5,135 bases of DNA, from contig DATELY010000200.1 in assembly GCA_035276085.1 (NCBI GenBank), positions 1-5,135 on the forward strand, given 5' to 3'. The stretch is from DATELY01 sp035276085 (GTDB lineage: Bacteria; Pseudomonadota; Gammaproteobacteria; Steroidobacterales; Steroidobacteraceae). Of this stretch, positions 1 through 5,135 are shown one piece after another. The notes under the pieces were generated by a model. It searched no databases. It saw nothing but the letters and a program-made list of their open reading frames with translations, and was not told the origin of the DNA. Numbering within the stretch: the first letter of the stretch is position 1; every line of letters starts with the position of its first letter. A program made the translations under genes and the position numbers.

Positions 1-14
1 CCCGCCCCCACCCT

Positions 15-19
15 GGAGG
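15..19 (+). promoter_or_regulatory. Shine-Dalgarno sequence of glyA
   Basis: GGAGG lies 7 nt before the ATG at 27, a near-ideal ribosome binding site that fixes the glyA start. Only 26 nt upstream of glyA are visible, so its promoter and any leader regulation (PurR site, glycine riboswitch) cannot be judged. Confidence 0.85.
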
Positions 20-26
20 CGCCTGA

Positions 27-1283
27 ATGTTCCCTGCCGATCTGAAAATCGCCGGATTCGACCCTGAGCTCAAAGCCGCGCTCGATAACGAGCTGCGTCG
101 GCAGGAAGATCACATCGAGCTGATCGCCTCCGAGAACTACACCAGTCCCCGCGTGCTGGAAGCACAGGGCTCGGTGCTGACGAACAAGTACGCGGAAGGC
201 TATCCGGGCAAGCGTTACTACGGCGGATGCGAATACGTCGACATCGCCGAGCAACTGGCGATCGATCGTGCGAAGAAGCTGTTCGGTGCGGCCTACGCGA
301 ACGTGCAGCCTCATTCCGGTTCGCAGGCGAACGCCGCGGCGTATCTCGCACTGATCAGCCCCGGTGACACGATCCTCGGCATGAGCCTCGACCATGGCGG
401 GCACCTCACGCACGGCGCGAAGGTGAATTTCTCCGGCAAGATCTTCAAGGCTGTGCAGTACGGCCTCGATCCGGCGACGGGCGAGATCGATTACGAGCAG
501 GTCGAGCGACTGGCACAGGAGCACAAGCCGAAGTTGATCGTGGCTGGCTTTTCTGCGTACTCGCGTGTGGTGGACTGGGCACGTTTCCGCAAGGTGGCCG
601 ACGCGGTGGGGGCGTACTTCGTGGTCGACATGGCGCACGTCGCGGGCTTGATCGCTGCGGGTATTTATCCGAATCCCGTGCCGCTCGCCGACGTCGTGAC
701 GACGACGACACACAAGACACTGCGCGGTCCGCGTGGTGGCTTGATCCTCGCGCGCTCGAATCCCGAGATCGAAAAGAAGCTCAATTCGATCGTCTTTCCC
801 GGAACGCAGGGCGGACCCTTGATGCACGTCATCGCGGGCAAGGCCGTGGCCTTCCTCGAAGCGTTGCAGCCCGAGTTCACTGCCTATCAGAAGCAGACGC
901 TGGCGAATGCCCGCGCGATGGCGAGTGCACTCGACAAGCGCGGCTACAAGATCGTCTCCGGTGGTACCGACAATCATCTGTTCCTGCTGGATCTCATCGA
1001 CAAGAACATCACCGGTAAAGACGCCGACGCCGCGCTCGGCCGCGCTCACATCACGGTCAACAAGAACGCCGTGCCGAACGACCCGCGTCCGCCATTCGTG
1101 ACGAGCGGCCTGCGCATCGGCACGCCGGCTGTAACCACGCGCGGCATGAAGGAAGCAGAAGTGACCGAGTTGTCGAACTGGATCGCGGACGTGCTGGACC
1201 GCGCCGGCGAGGACGGCGTGATCAACACCGTGCGCGAGAAGGTCATCGCGTTGTGTCGGCGCTTTCCGGTGTATGGACGCTGA
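27..1283 (+). CDS. glyA: Serine hydroxymethyltransferase (GlyA)
   Basis: A cytosolic PLP enzyme that interconverts serine plus tetrahydrofolate with glycine plus 5,10-methylenetetrahydrofolate, the main source of one-carbon units. The 418-residue product has the usual length of bacterial GlyA and is full-length. Visible family motifs in order are IELIASEN (residues 30-37), the YAEGYPGKRYYGG block (55-67), HSGSQAN (96-102), SLDHGGHLTHG (120-130), DMAHVAGL (201-208, with the PLP-contacting Asp201 and His204), and TTTTHKTLRGPRGG, in which Lys230 is the Schiff-base lysine (Lys229 in E. coli). The C-terminus ends in the typical RRFPVYGR. The start is set by a strong GGAGG site. nrdR follows after 86 nt that are almost entirely filled by a repeat element. 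Nothing in the protein looks abnormal, and identification is very secure. Confidence 0.98.
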   Translation: MFPADLKIAGFDPELKAALDNELRRQEDHIELIASENYTSPRVLEAQGSVLTNKYAEGYPGKRYYGGCEYVDIAEQLAIDRAKKLFGAAYANVQPHSGSQANAAAYLALISPGDTILGMSLDHGGHLTHGAKVNFSGKIFKAVQYGLDPATGEIDYEQVERLAQEHKPKLIVAGFSAYSRVVDWARFRKVADAVGAYFVVDMAHVAGLIAAGIYPNPVPLADVVTTTTHKTLRGPRGGLILARSNPEIEKKLNSIVFPGTQGGPLMHVIAGKAVAFLEALQPEFTAYQKQTLANARAMASALDKRGYKIVSGGTDNHLFLLDLIDKNITGKDADAALGRAHITVNKNAVPNDPRPPFVTSGLRIGTPAVTTRGMKEAEVTELSNWIADVLDRAGEDGVINTVREKVIALCRRFPVYGR

Positions 1284-1287
1284 CGCG

Positions 1288-1365
1288 GGCAACAGGCGAC
1301 GGGCTACGGGCGACAGCCAGAGCGCGTCTTTCTGGCCGTAGCCCGTTTGCGGTAGCCCGTCGCCT
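1288..1365. repeat. Intergenic palindromic repeat, copy 1 (glyA-nrdR spacer)
   Basis: This element fills nearly the whole spacer. Inner hairpin: 1306-1321 pairs with 1331-1346 over 16 positions with two mismatches (at stem positions 7 and 10), around a 9-nt loop. Outer inverted repeat: 1294-1307 is an exact 14-bp reverse complement of 1352-1365. Because 1306-1307 belong to both arms, inner and outer pairings are partly alternative folds. The left side reads as degenerate heptads (ACAGGCG, ACGGGCT, ACGGGCG, ACAGCCA, from 1292 to 1319), and the right side shows ACGGGCT heptads on the minus strand. The motif GTAGCCCGT occurs at 1338-1346 and 1352-1360. A homologous copy lies after nrdR. There is no T-run after the stem, so a simple Rho-independent terminator is unlikely. 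The family is unnamed here; REP- or MITE-like is an inference. Confidence 0.8.
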
Positions 1366-1369
1366 TCCT

Positions 1370-1888
1370 ATGCATTGCCCCTTCTGCAATCACGAAGAAA
1401 CGAAAGTGATCGACTCCCGCCTCGCGGGAGAGGGGCAGCAGATTCGGCGGCGTCGCGAGTGCCTGGCCTGTGGCGAGCGCTTCACCACGTTCGAAACAGC
1501 GGAGCTCGTCATGCCGCGCATCATCAAGAGCGACGAGAGCCGCGAGCCGTTCGATGAGCGCAAGCTGCGTAACAGCATGCAGAAGGCATTGGAGAAGCGG
1601 CCCGTGTCGAGCGAGGCGCTGGATGCGGCAGTCGTGCACGTCTGCCACAAGTTACGCACGCTCGGCGAGCGGGAAGTGCCATCGCGCAGTGTCGGCGAGC
1701 TGGCGATGGAGGAGTTGCGTCACCTCGATGAAGTGGCGTACGTGCGCTTCGCATCCGTGTATCGCAGCTTCCAGGACGTGGATGCGTTTCGCGAAGAGAT
1801 CGACCGGCTGCGCAATCGACGCGGGCGCGATCCGGGTGAGGGTCAGTTGCCGTTGTGGACGGGTGTGGAGGGTGGGAAGAAGAGGTGA
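1370..1888 (+). CDS. nrdR: Transcriptional repressor NrdR
   Basis: A nucleotide-sensing repressor of ribonucleotide reductase operons. It binds NrdR boxes at nrd promoters through an N-terminal zinc ribbon and senses ATP/dATP through an ATP-cone. The 172-residue product begins MHCPFC, with the zinc ligands Cys3, Cys6, Cys31 and Cys34, followed by the basic RRRREC stretch (26-31) and GERFTTFE. The ATP-cone spans about residues 49-140 (REPFDERKL, EKRPVSSE, AYVRFASVYRSF). The tail after about residue 150 is polar and makes the protein somewhat longer than the roughly 150-residue E. coli NrdR. The start is chosen because the family begins M-x-C-P-F-C. An in-frame ATG at 1253 would overlap glyA and add 39 residues translated from repeat DNA. 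The chosen ATG has no visible Shine-Dalgarno sequence. I see no NrdR-box-like palindrome in either flanking spacer, so autoregulation is not supported here. Confidence 0.96.
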   Translation: MHCPFCNHEETKVIDSRLAGEGQQIRRRRECLACGERFTTFETAELVMPRIIKSDESREPFDERKLRNSMQKALEKRPVSSEALDAAVVHVCHKLRTLGEREVPSRSVGELAMEELRHLDEVAYVRFASVYRSFQDVDAFREEIDRLRNRRGRDPGEGQLPLWTGVEGGKKR

Positions 1889-1904
1889 GGGCTGGAGAAG
1901 TCCG

Positions 1905-1984
1905 CCAACAGCAAACGGGCCACGGCCAGAGCTGAGGCCACTGCGTAACTCTGGCAGTAGCCCGTCAGCCGTCTCCCGTTAGCC
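1905..1984. repeat. Intergenic palindromic repeat, copy 2 (nrdR-ribD spacer)
   Basis: This is the second copy of the element found before nrdR. The stem 1915-1931 pairs with 1949-1965 at 15 of 17 positions, with a 17-nt loop. The two mismatches are at stem positions 7 and 10, the same positions as in copy 1, and both copies share the consensus ACGGGCnACnGCCAGA in the left arm. A further short inverted repeat, AACGGG at 1914-1919 with CCCGTT at 1975-1980, echoes the outer arms of copy 1 but is much weaker. GTAGCCCGT recurs at 1957-1965. The copy sits between nrdR and ribD, which are closely spaced in many relatives. There is no T-run after the stem. The spacer is too short and lacks the helices for an FMN riboswitch. 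Confidence 0.75.
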
Positions 1985-1994
1985 GAGTTCAATC

Positions 1995-3098
1995 ATGTTC
2001 ACACCGATCGATCATCAACACATGACGCGCGCCCTCGAGCTCGCGGAACTGGGCCGTTACACGACCCAGCCGAATCCGCGTGTCGGGTGTGTGATCGCCC
2101 AGGGCGAGCGGATCGTGGGCGAGGGCTGGCATCGCAAGCAGGGCGAACCGCATGCAGAGCCGCTGGCATTGGCGGCAGCCGGTGAGCAAGCGCGCGGTGC
2201 GACCGCATACGTGACACTGGAACCGCATTGTTTTCACAGCCGCACGCCACCGTGCACGGATGCGCTGATCAAAGCCGGGGTGCGTCGAGTTGTGTGCGCG
2301 ATGGTGGATCCGCACCCGCGGGTCGCGGGCGCGGGTATCGAACAGTTGCGGGCAGCGGGAATCGATGTCGATGTCGGCTTGCTGGAGCAGTCGGCGATGG
2401 CAGTCAATCGCGGCTTCGTCAAACGACATCGCCAAGGGTTGCCCTTCGTGACAGTGAAGCTCGCATCGAGTGTGGATGGCCGCACTGCGCTTGCGAATGG
2501 CGTGAGTCAATGGATCACCGGGCCCGAGGCGCGTGCCGACGTCCAGCGCCTGCGGGCGGCGAGTTGTGCCATCGTCACGGGCATAGGCACCGTGTCGAGC
2601 GACGATCCGAGTCTCACCGTTCGGGACGCAACTATCGAGTTGCTGGGCCGCCAACCGTTGCGTGTCGTGCTGGATACGCGCTTGCGCCTCTCTCCGCAGG
2701 CGAAGCTCCTGCAGCAACCCGGGCAGACGCTCGTCGTTCATGCTCGAGATGACGGCGGCAGCGCGCTGACCGCGGCGGGAGCCGAGCTATGGCGCGCGCC
2801 CACTCGCGACCGTTCGATCGATATCGACGCTGTGCTGCGCGAGCTTGCGCGGCGTGAATGCAATGAGGTACTCATCGAAGCAGGGCCCACGCTCGCCGGG
2901 AGCGTGCTGGCCGGCGGCTGGGCGGATGAGCTCATCCTCTACTTGGCCCCCCTGGTGCTGGGCGATGCGGCCCGACCGTTGGCGCAACTTCCACAGCTCA
3001 CGCAGCTCAACGACGCCTGTCGATTCCAATGGGTCGAGACCCGGCGCGTCGGCCCGGATCTGCGCCTGCGGCTCGCGCCGGATCAGTCCAAAGGTTGA
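1995..3098 (+). CDS. ribD: Bifunctional riboflavin deaminase/reductase RibD
   Basis: RibD converts 2,5-diamino-6-ribosylamino-pyrimidinone 5'-phosphate to 5-amino-6-ribitylamino-uracil 5'-phosphate by zinc-dependent deamination and then NADPH-dependent side-chain reduction. The 367 residues match the usual family length. The deaminase domain (about 1-145) shows PNPRVGCVI (26-34), the zinc and proton-shuttle motif HAE (53-55) and TPPC ending at Cys87. The reductase domain (about 148-365) shows VKLASSVDGRTA (154-165), SQWITGPEAR (from 171), SSDDPSLTVR, the LIEAGPTLAG block around residue 295, and DELILYLAPLVLG. Odd: the position of the first zinc cysteine (LEPC in E. coli, Cys75) is His78 here, followed by Cys79, so the site reads LEPHCFHSRTPPC. 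The spacing from His53 and to Cys87 equals that of E. coli RibD. The start has only a weak GAG element upstream. Whether the deaminase is fully active is open; gene identity is secure. Confidence 0.96.
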   Translation: MFTPIDHQHMTRALELAELGRYTTQPNPRVGCVIAQGERIVGEGWHRKQGEPHAEPLALAAAGEQARGATAYVTLEPHCFHSRTPPCTDALIKAGVRRVVCAMVDPHPRVAGAGIEQLRAAGIDVDVGLLEQSAMAVNRGFVKRHRQGLPFVTVKLASSVDGRTALANGVSQWITGPEARADVQRLRAASCAIVTGIGTVSSDDPSLTVRDATIELLGRQPLRVVLDTRLRLSPQAKLLQQPGQTLVVHARDDGGSALTAAGAELWRAPTRDRSIDIDAVLRELARRECNEVLIEAGPTLAGSVLAGGWADELILYLAPLVLGDAARPLAQLPQLTQLNDACRFQWVETRRVGPDLRLRLAPDQSKG

Positions 3099-3102
3099 GG
3101 AG
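3097..3102 (+). promoter_or_regulatory. Shine-Dalgarno sequence of ribE
   Basis: GAGGAG overlaps the ribD stop codon and lies 4 nt before the ATG at 3107. It supports that start over an in-frame ATG at 3029 inside ribD, and it suggests translational coupling of ribE to ribD. Confidence 0.8.
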
Positions 3103-3106
3103 AGCG

Positions 3107-3703
3107 ATGTTCACCGGAATCGTACAAGCCGTCGGCACGATCGCCGCAGTCGAAGCCCAGGGCGGTGACGTGCAACTCGTCGTGGCGGCGTCCGACTTGG
3201 ACCTCGCTGCCGTGCAGCTGGGGGACAGCATCGCCGTCAATGGCTGCTGCCTGACGGTCACTCGCTGCGAGGGGGCGCGGTTCTGGGCCGACGTGTCGCG
3301 CGAAACCTTGAACGTGACGACGCTGGGCCAGCTCCAGGCAGGCTCTCCGGTCAATCTGGAAAAGGCACTCACGGCGGGGCAGGCCCTGGGCGGCCACTAT
3401 GTCACGGGCCACGTGGATGGCATCGCCCGTGTTGCCGAGATGACCGCCGATGCCCGCTCGACCCGCATGGTTTTTGAGGTGCCGCAGCGCCTGGCGCGGT
3501 ACATTGCGCGCAAGGGGTCGGTCTGCATCGACGGGGTCAGTCTCACGATCAACGGAGTGGGAGATACACACTTTGACGTGAACCTGATTCCCCATACCCT
3601 GGAAGTCACGACCCTGGGGCAGTGCCAGCCCGGAAAACAGGTCAATATCGAGGTCGACATCATCGCTCGCTATGTCGAGCGGCTCACGAGCCTGACATCA
3701 TGA
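3107..3703 (+). CDS. ribE: Riboflavin synthase, alpha subunit type (RibE)
   Basis: Catalyses the final riboflavin step, dismutation of two 6,7-dimethyl-8-ribityllumazine molecules into riboflavin and 5-amino-6-ribitylaminouracil. The product is 198 residues and contains the expected tandem repeat of two lumazine-binding barrels (about 1-97 and 98-190). Signature pieces are the N-terminal MFTGIV (Phe2 is important in the family), GDSIAVNGCCLTV (39-51, with Cys47-Cys48), DVSRETL (62-68), NLEKAL (83-88), GGHYVTGHVDG (95-105, with His102), IDGVSLTING (141-150) and IPHTLEVTTLG (161-171). The internal repeat is visible as GDSIAVNGCCLTV against GSVCIDGVSLTIN, and SRETLNVTTLG against IPHTLEVTTLG. It starts 8 nt after ribD, and its stop overlaps the ribBX start in ATGA. 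It is called ribC or ribE depending on the naming tradition. No anomalies. Confidence 0.97.
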   Translation: MFTGIVQAVGTIAAVEAQGGDVQLVVAASDLDLAAVQLGDSIAVNGCCLTVTRCEGARFWADVSRETLNVTTLGQLQAGSPVNLEKALTAGQALGGHYVTGHVDGIARVAEMTADARSTRMVFEVPQRLARYIARKGSVCIDGVSLTINGVGDTHFDVNLIPHTLEVTTLGQCQPGKQVNIEVDIIARYVERLTSLTS

Positions 3704-4866
3704 AGCACCCCAACGTCCATTCGCTGCGGCGTGGCGAACCCACACCGGCCAGCGACACCATGAAGCTGAACACCATCGAAGAAGTGCTCGTCGATCTGCG
3801 CGCAGGCAAGATGGTCGTGATCATGGATGACGAGGATCGCGAGAACGAAGGCGATCTCATCATGGCGGCCGAATGCGTGCGCGCCGAAGACGTCAACTTC
3901 ATGGCGAAGTACGGACGCGGACTCATCTGCCTCACGCTCACGCGCGAGCGCTGCCAGCAACTGCGCCTGCCTCTGATGGTCAGCGACACGCACTTGAATC
4001 ACGCCACGAATTTCACGGTATCGATCGAAGCGGCCGAGGGCGTGACGACGGGCATCTCCGCGCACGATCGTGCACACACGATTCGCACGGCTGTGCGGCG
4101 CGATGCGAAACCCGAGGATCTGCGCCAGCCCGGTCACATCTTTCCCTTGATGGCGCAAGCCGGCGGCGTGCTGACGCGTGCAGGTCATACGGAAGCCGGC
4201 TGCGATCTCGCGCGGCTTGCGGGTTTCGATGCGGCAGCCGTGATCGTGGAGATCCTGAACGAAGACGGCACGATGGCTCGCCGTCCCGATCTGGAGCAGT
4301 TCGCGCAACGTCACGAGCTCAAGATCGGCACGATCGCCGATCTCATCCGCTATCGCCTGGAGAAGGAACGCTCGGTCGATCGCATCGCAGAGCAGGAGAT
4401 CCAGACGGAGTTCGGTGCCTTTCGCATGGTGTGCTACGAGGATCACGTCAATCGCACGGTGCATCTCGCGCTCGTACGCGGCACGCTCGATCCGAAAGTG
4501 GCGCCGCTCGTGCGCGTGCACTTGAAGGACACACTACGCGACGTCGTCGGCGTGAAGGACGACGTGCTCGGCTGGCCGCTGCGTGCTGCCATGCAACGCA
4601 TTGCCAACGAAGGTCAAGGCGTCATCGTGCTGCTGCGTCCCGATGAGAGCCCGCGCGACCTCATGGATTCCGTCCTGGCCGTACGCGGCTCAGGTCATGA
4701 ACCGACACGCTCGCCGCAGGTCGTGCGCACTTACGGCATTGGCGCGCAGATCCTGCGCGATCTGGGCGTCTCGCGCATGCGCGTGCTGTCGGCGCCGAAA
4801 CAACTGCATGGCATTTCTGGTTTCGATCTCGAAGTCGTCGAATACGTGGACGGTGAACAGGCATGA
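3700..4866 (+). CDS. ribBX: 3,4-dihydroxy-2-butanone 4-phosphate synthase with degenerate GTP cyclohydrolase II-like domain (RibBX)
   Basis: The N-terminal domain (about residues 21-220 of 388) is a complete RibB, which forms 3,4-dihydroxy-2-butanone 4-phosphate from ribulose 5-phosphate. It shows DDEDRENEGDLIMAAE (43-58), TTGISAHDRAHTIR (116-129), PGHIFPL (144-150), RAGHTEAG (160-167, with His163) and NEDGTMARRPDL (187-198). The C-terminal domain (about 233-385) is RibA-like at its edges (EFGAFRMV; YGIGAQILRDLGV at 345-357). It lacks the SECLTGD...RCDCG zinc-cysteine block and the QEGR-type loop, and its only cysteine is Cys245. This matches the RibBX variant described for Proteobacteria such as Shewanella, whose X domain lacks cyclohydrolase activity. 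It is often annotated ribBA or ribB. The start at 3700 overlaps ribE in ATGA. A second ATG at 3760 would remove 20 residues and give the usual family N-terminus; neither has a clear ribosome binding site. Confidence 0.93.
   Translation: MKHPNVHSLRRGEPTPASDTMKLNTIEEVLVDLRAGKMVVIMDDEDRENEGDLIMAAECVRAEDVNFMAKYGRGLICLTLTRERCQQLRLPLMVSDTHLNHATNFTVSIEAAEGVTTGISAHDRAHTIRTAVRRDAKPEDLRQPGHIFPLMAQAGGVLTRAGHTEAGCDLARLAGFDAAAVIVEILNEDGTMARRPDLEQFAQRHELKIGTIADLIRYRLEKERSVDRIAEQEIQTEFGAFRMVCYEDHVNRTVHLALVRGTLDPKVAPLVRVHLKDTLRDVVGVKDDVLGWPLRAAMQRIANEGQGVIVLLRPDESPRDLMDSVLAVRGSGHEPTRSPQVVRTYGIGAQILRDLGVSRMRVLSAPKQLHGISGFDLEVVEYVDGEQA
4852..4856 (+). promoter_or_regulatory. Shine-Dalgarno sequence of ribH
   Basis: GGTGA sits 6 nt before the ATG at 4863, inside the end of ribBX. 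It supports this start, which overlaps the ribBX stop codon as ATGA. Confidence 0.6.
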
Positions 4867-5135
4867 GTGACATCCGGGTGATCGAGGGCGATCTGCTGGC
4901 GCGCGATCTGCGCTTTGCGATCGTCGCCGCGCGTTTCAACGAATTCATCGTCGAGCAGCTCGTGCGTGGCGCAACTGAAACACTGCGACGTCATGGCGCC
5001 AAAGAACAGCAGATCACGCTCGTACGCGTGCCGGGTGCATTCGACATGCCGGTTGCTGTGCGTCAGCTCGCCCGCAGCGGCAAGTACGATGCGGTGATCG
5101 CGCTCGGTGCCGTGATCAAGGGTGCAACGGCGCAC
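4863..5135 (+). CDS. ribH: 6,7-dimethyl-8-ribityllumazine synthase (RibH), 5' part
   Basis: Condenses 5-amino-6-ribitylaminouracil with 3,4-dihydroxy-2-butanone 4-phosphate to give 6,7-dimethyl-8-ribityllumazine, usually as a pentamer or 60-subunit capsid. The first 91 residues are present; about 65 more would be expected beyond the right edge. Visible motifs are the ring-stacking ARFN (residues 23-26, Phe25), LVRVPGAFDMP (53-63) and the phosphate-binding GAVIKGATAH (82-91). The window ends exactly on His91, the equivalent of catalytic His88 in Bacillus subtilis. Asp61 stands where the family nearly always has Glu (PGAFE), a residue that contacts the ribityl chain. The ORF is otherwise intact and overlaps ribBX by 4 nt, so it is the fourth gene of the rib operon. 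nusB commonly follows in relatives, but that lies outside the window. Confidence 0.95.
   Translation, partial: MSDIRVIEGDLLARDLRFAIVAARFNEFIVEQLVRGATETLRRHGAKEQQITLVRVPGAFDMPVAVRQLARSGKYDAVIALGAVIKGATAH

Noticed and set aside
1306..1346. Rho-independent terminator after glyA
   Set aside because: The stem is GC-rich but is followed by GCGG-type sequence, not a T-run, and the same structure recurs after nrdR as a repeat. A termination role is possible but not supported by the sequence.
1292..1365. CRISPR-like array from the short repeated units
   Set aside because: The units are contiguous 7-mers and inverted repeats without unique spacers, and no cas genes are nearby.
1253..1369. Upstream in-frame extension of nrdR starting inside glyA
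   Set aside because: The extra 39 residues are translated repeat DNA with no conservation expected, and the NrdR zinc ribbon starts at the protein N-terminus in the family.
1889..1994. FMN riboswitch upstream of ribD
   Set aside because: The 106-nt spacer is occupied by the palindromic repeat and is too short for the multi-helix RFN element; none of its conserved pieces are visible.
1989..2741. Long minus-strand reading frame of 250 codons opposite ribD
   Set aside because: It lies entirely antisense to a clear ribD, its translation is rich in Arg, His and Cys with no recognisable motif, and such antisense frames are expected in GC-rich coding DNA.
3670..4521. Long minus-strand reading frame of 283 codons opposite ribBX
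   Set aside because: It mirrors the conserved RibB coding sequence and has no domain motifs or clear start signals; it is explained by codon bias on the sense strand.
1..5135. A previously undescribed biological system
   Set aside because: All the long sense-strand frames belong to well-known housekeeping families in a conserved order. Only the spacer repeats and a few active-site changes depart from expectation, and these do not add up to a new system.

Overview
The window is a GC-rich, tightly packed stretch of chromosomal core-metabolism genes, all on the + strand: glyA, nrdR, ribD, ribE, ribBX (a ribBA-type gene) and the 5' part of ribH, which runs off the right edge. The order glyA-nrdR-ribD-ribE-ribBA-ribH is typical of Beta- and Gammaproteobacteria. 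Protein details, such as the form of the ribBA product and the N-terminus of RibD, fit a gammaproteobacterium near the Xanthomonadales, Nevskiales or Steroidobacter groups. That placement is inferred from familiarity, not from a tree.

Layout: glyA (27-1283) encodes serine hydroxymethyltransferase, which feeds one-carbon units into purine, thymidylate and methionine synthesis. After an 86-nt spacer comes nrdR (1370-1888), the ATP-cone/zinc-ribbon repressor of ribonucleotide reductase genes. After a 106-nt spacer, four riboflavin genes follow with almost no gaps: ribD (1995-3098), ribE (3107-3703, 8 nt after ribD), ribBX (3700-4866, ATGA overlap with ribE) and ribH (from 4863, ATGA overlap with ribBX). 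RibD performs the deaminase and reductase steps on the GTP-derived branch. The RibB domain makes the four-carbon unit 3,4-dihydroxy-2-butanone 4-phosphate. RibH joins the two branches into 6,7-dimethyl-8-ribityllumazine, and RibE dismutates two lumazines into riboflavin. The first step, GTP cyclohydrolase II, appears not to be encoded here because the C-terminal RibA-like domain of the ribBX product has lost the zinc cysteines. A separate ribA is expected elsewhere.

The non-coding parts are the less expected content. The two spacers on either side of nrdR each hold a copy of the same palindromic repeat of about 80 nt. Both hairpins have mismatches at the same two stem positions, and the first copy is built from degenerate ACGGGCT-like heptads. 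This looks like a dispersed, REP- or MITE-like intergenic repeat family.

Among the proteins, the best candidate for follow-up is RibD, where the first zinc-ligand cysteine of the deaminase site is replaced by histidine and a cysteine sits one residue later. I see no defence system, mobile-element gene, CRISPR array, RNA gene or otherwise undescribed system. Apart from these points, this is an ordinary housekeeping region.
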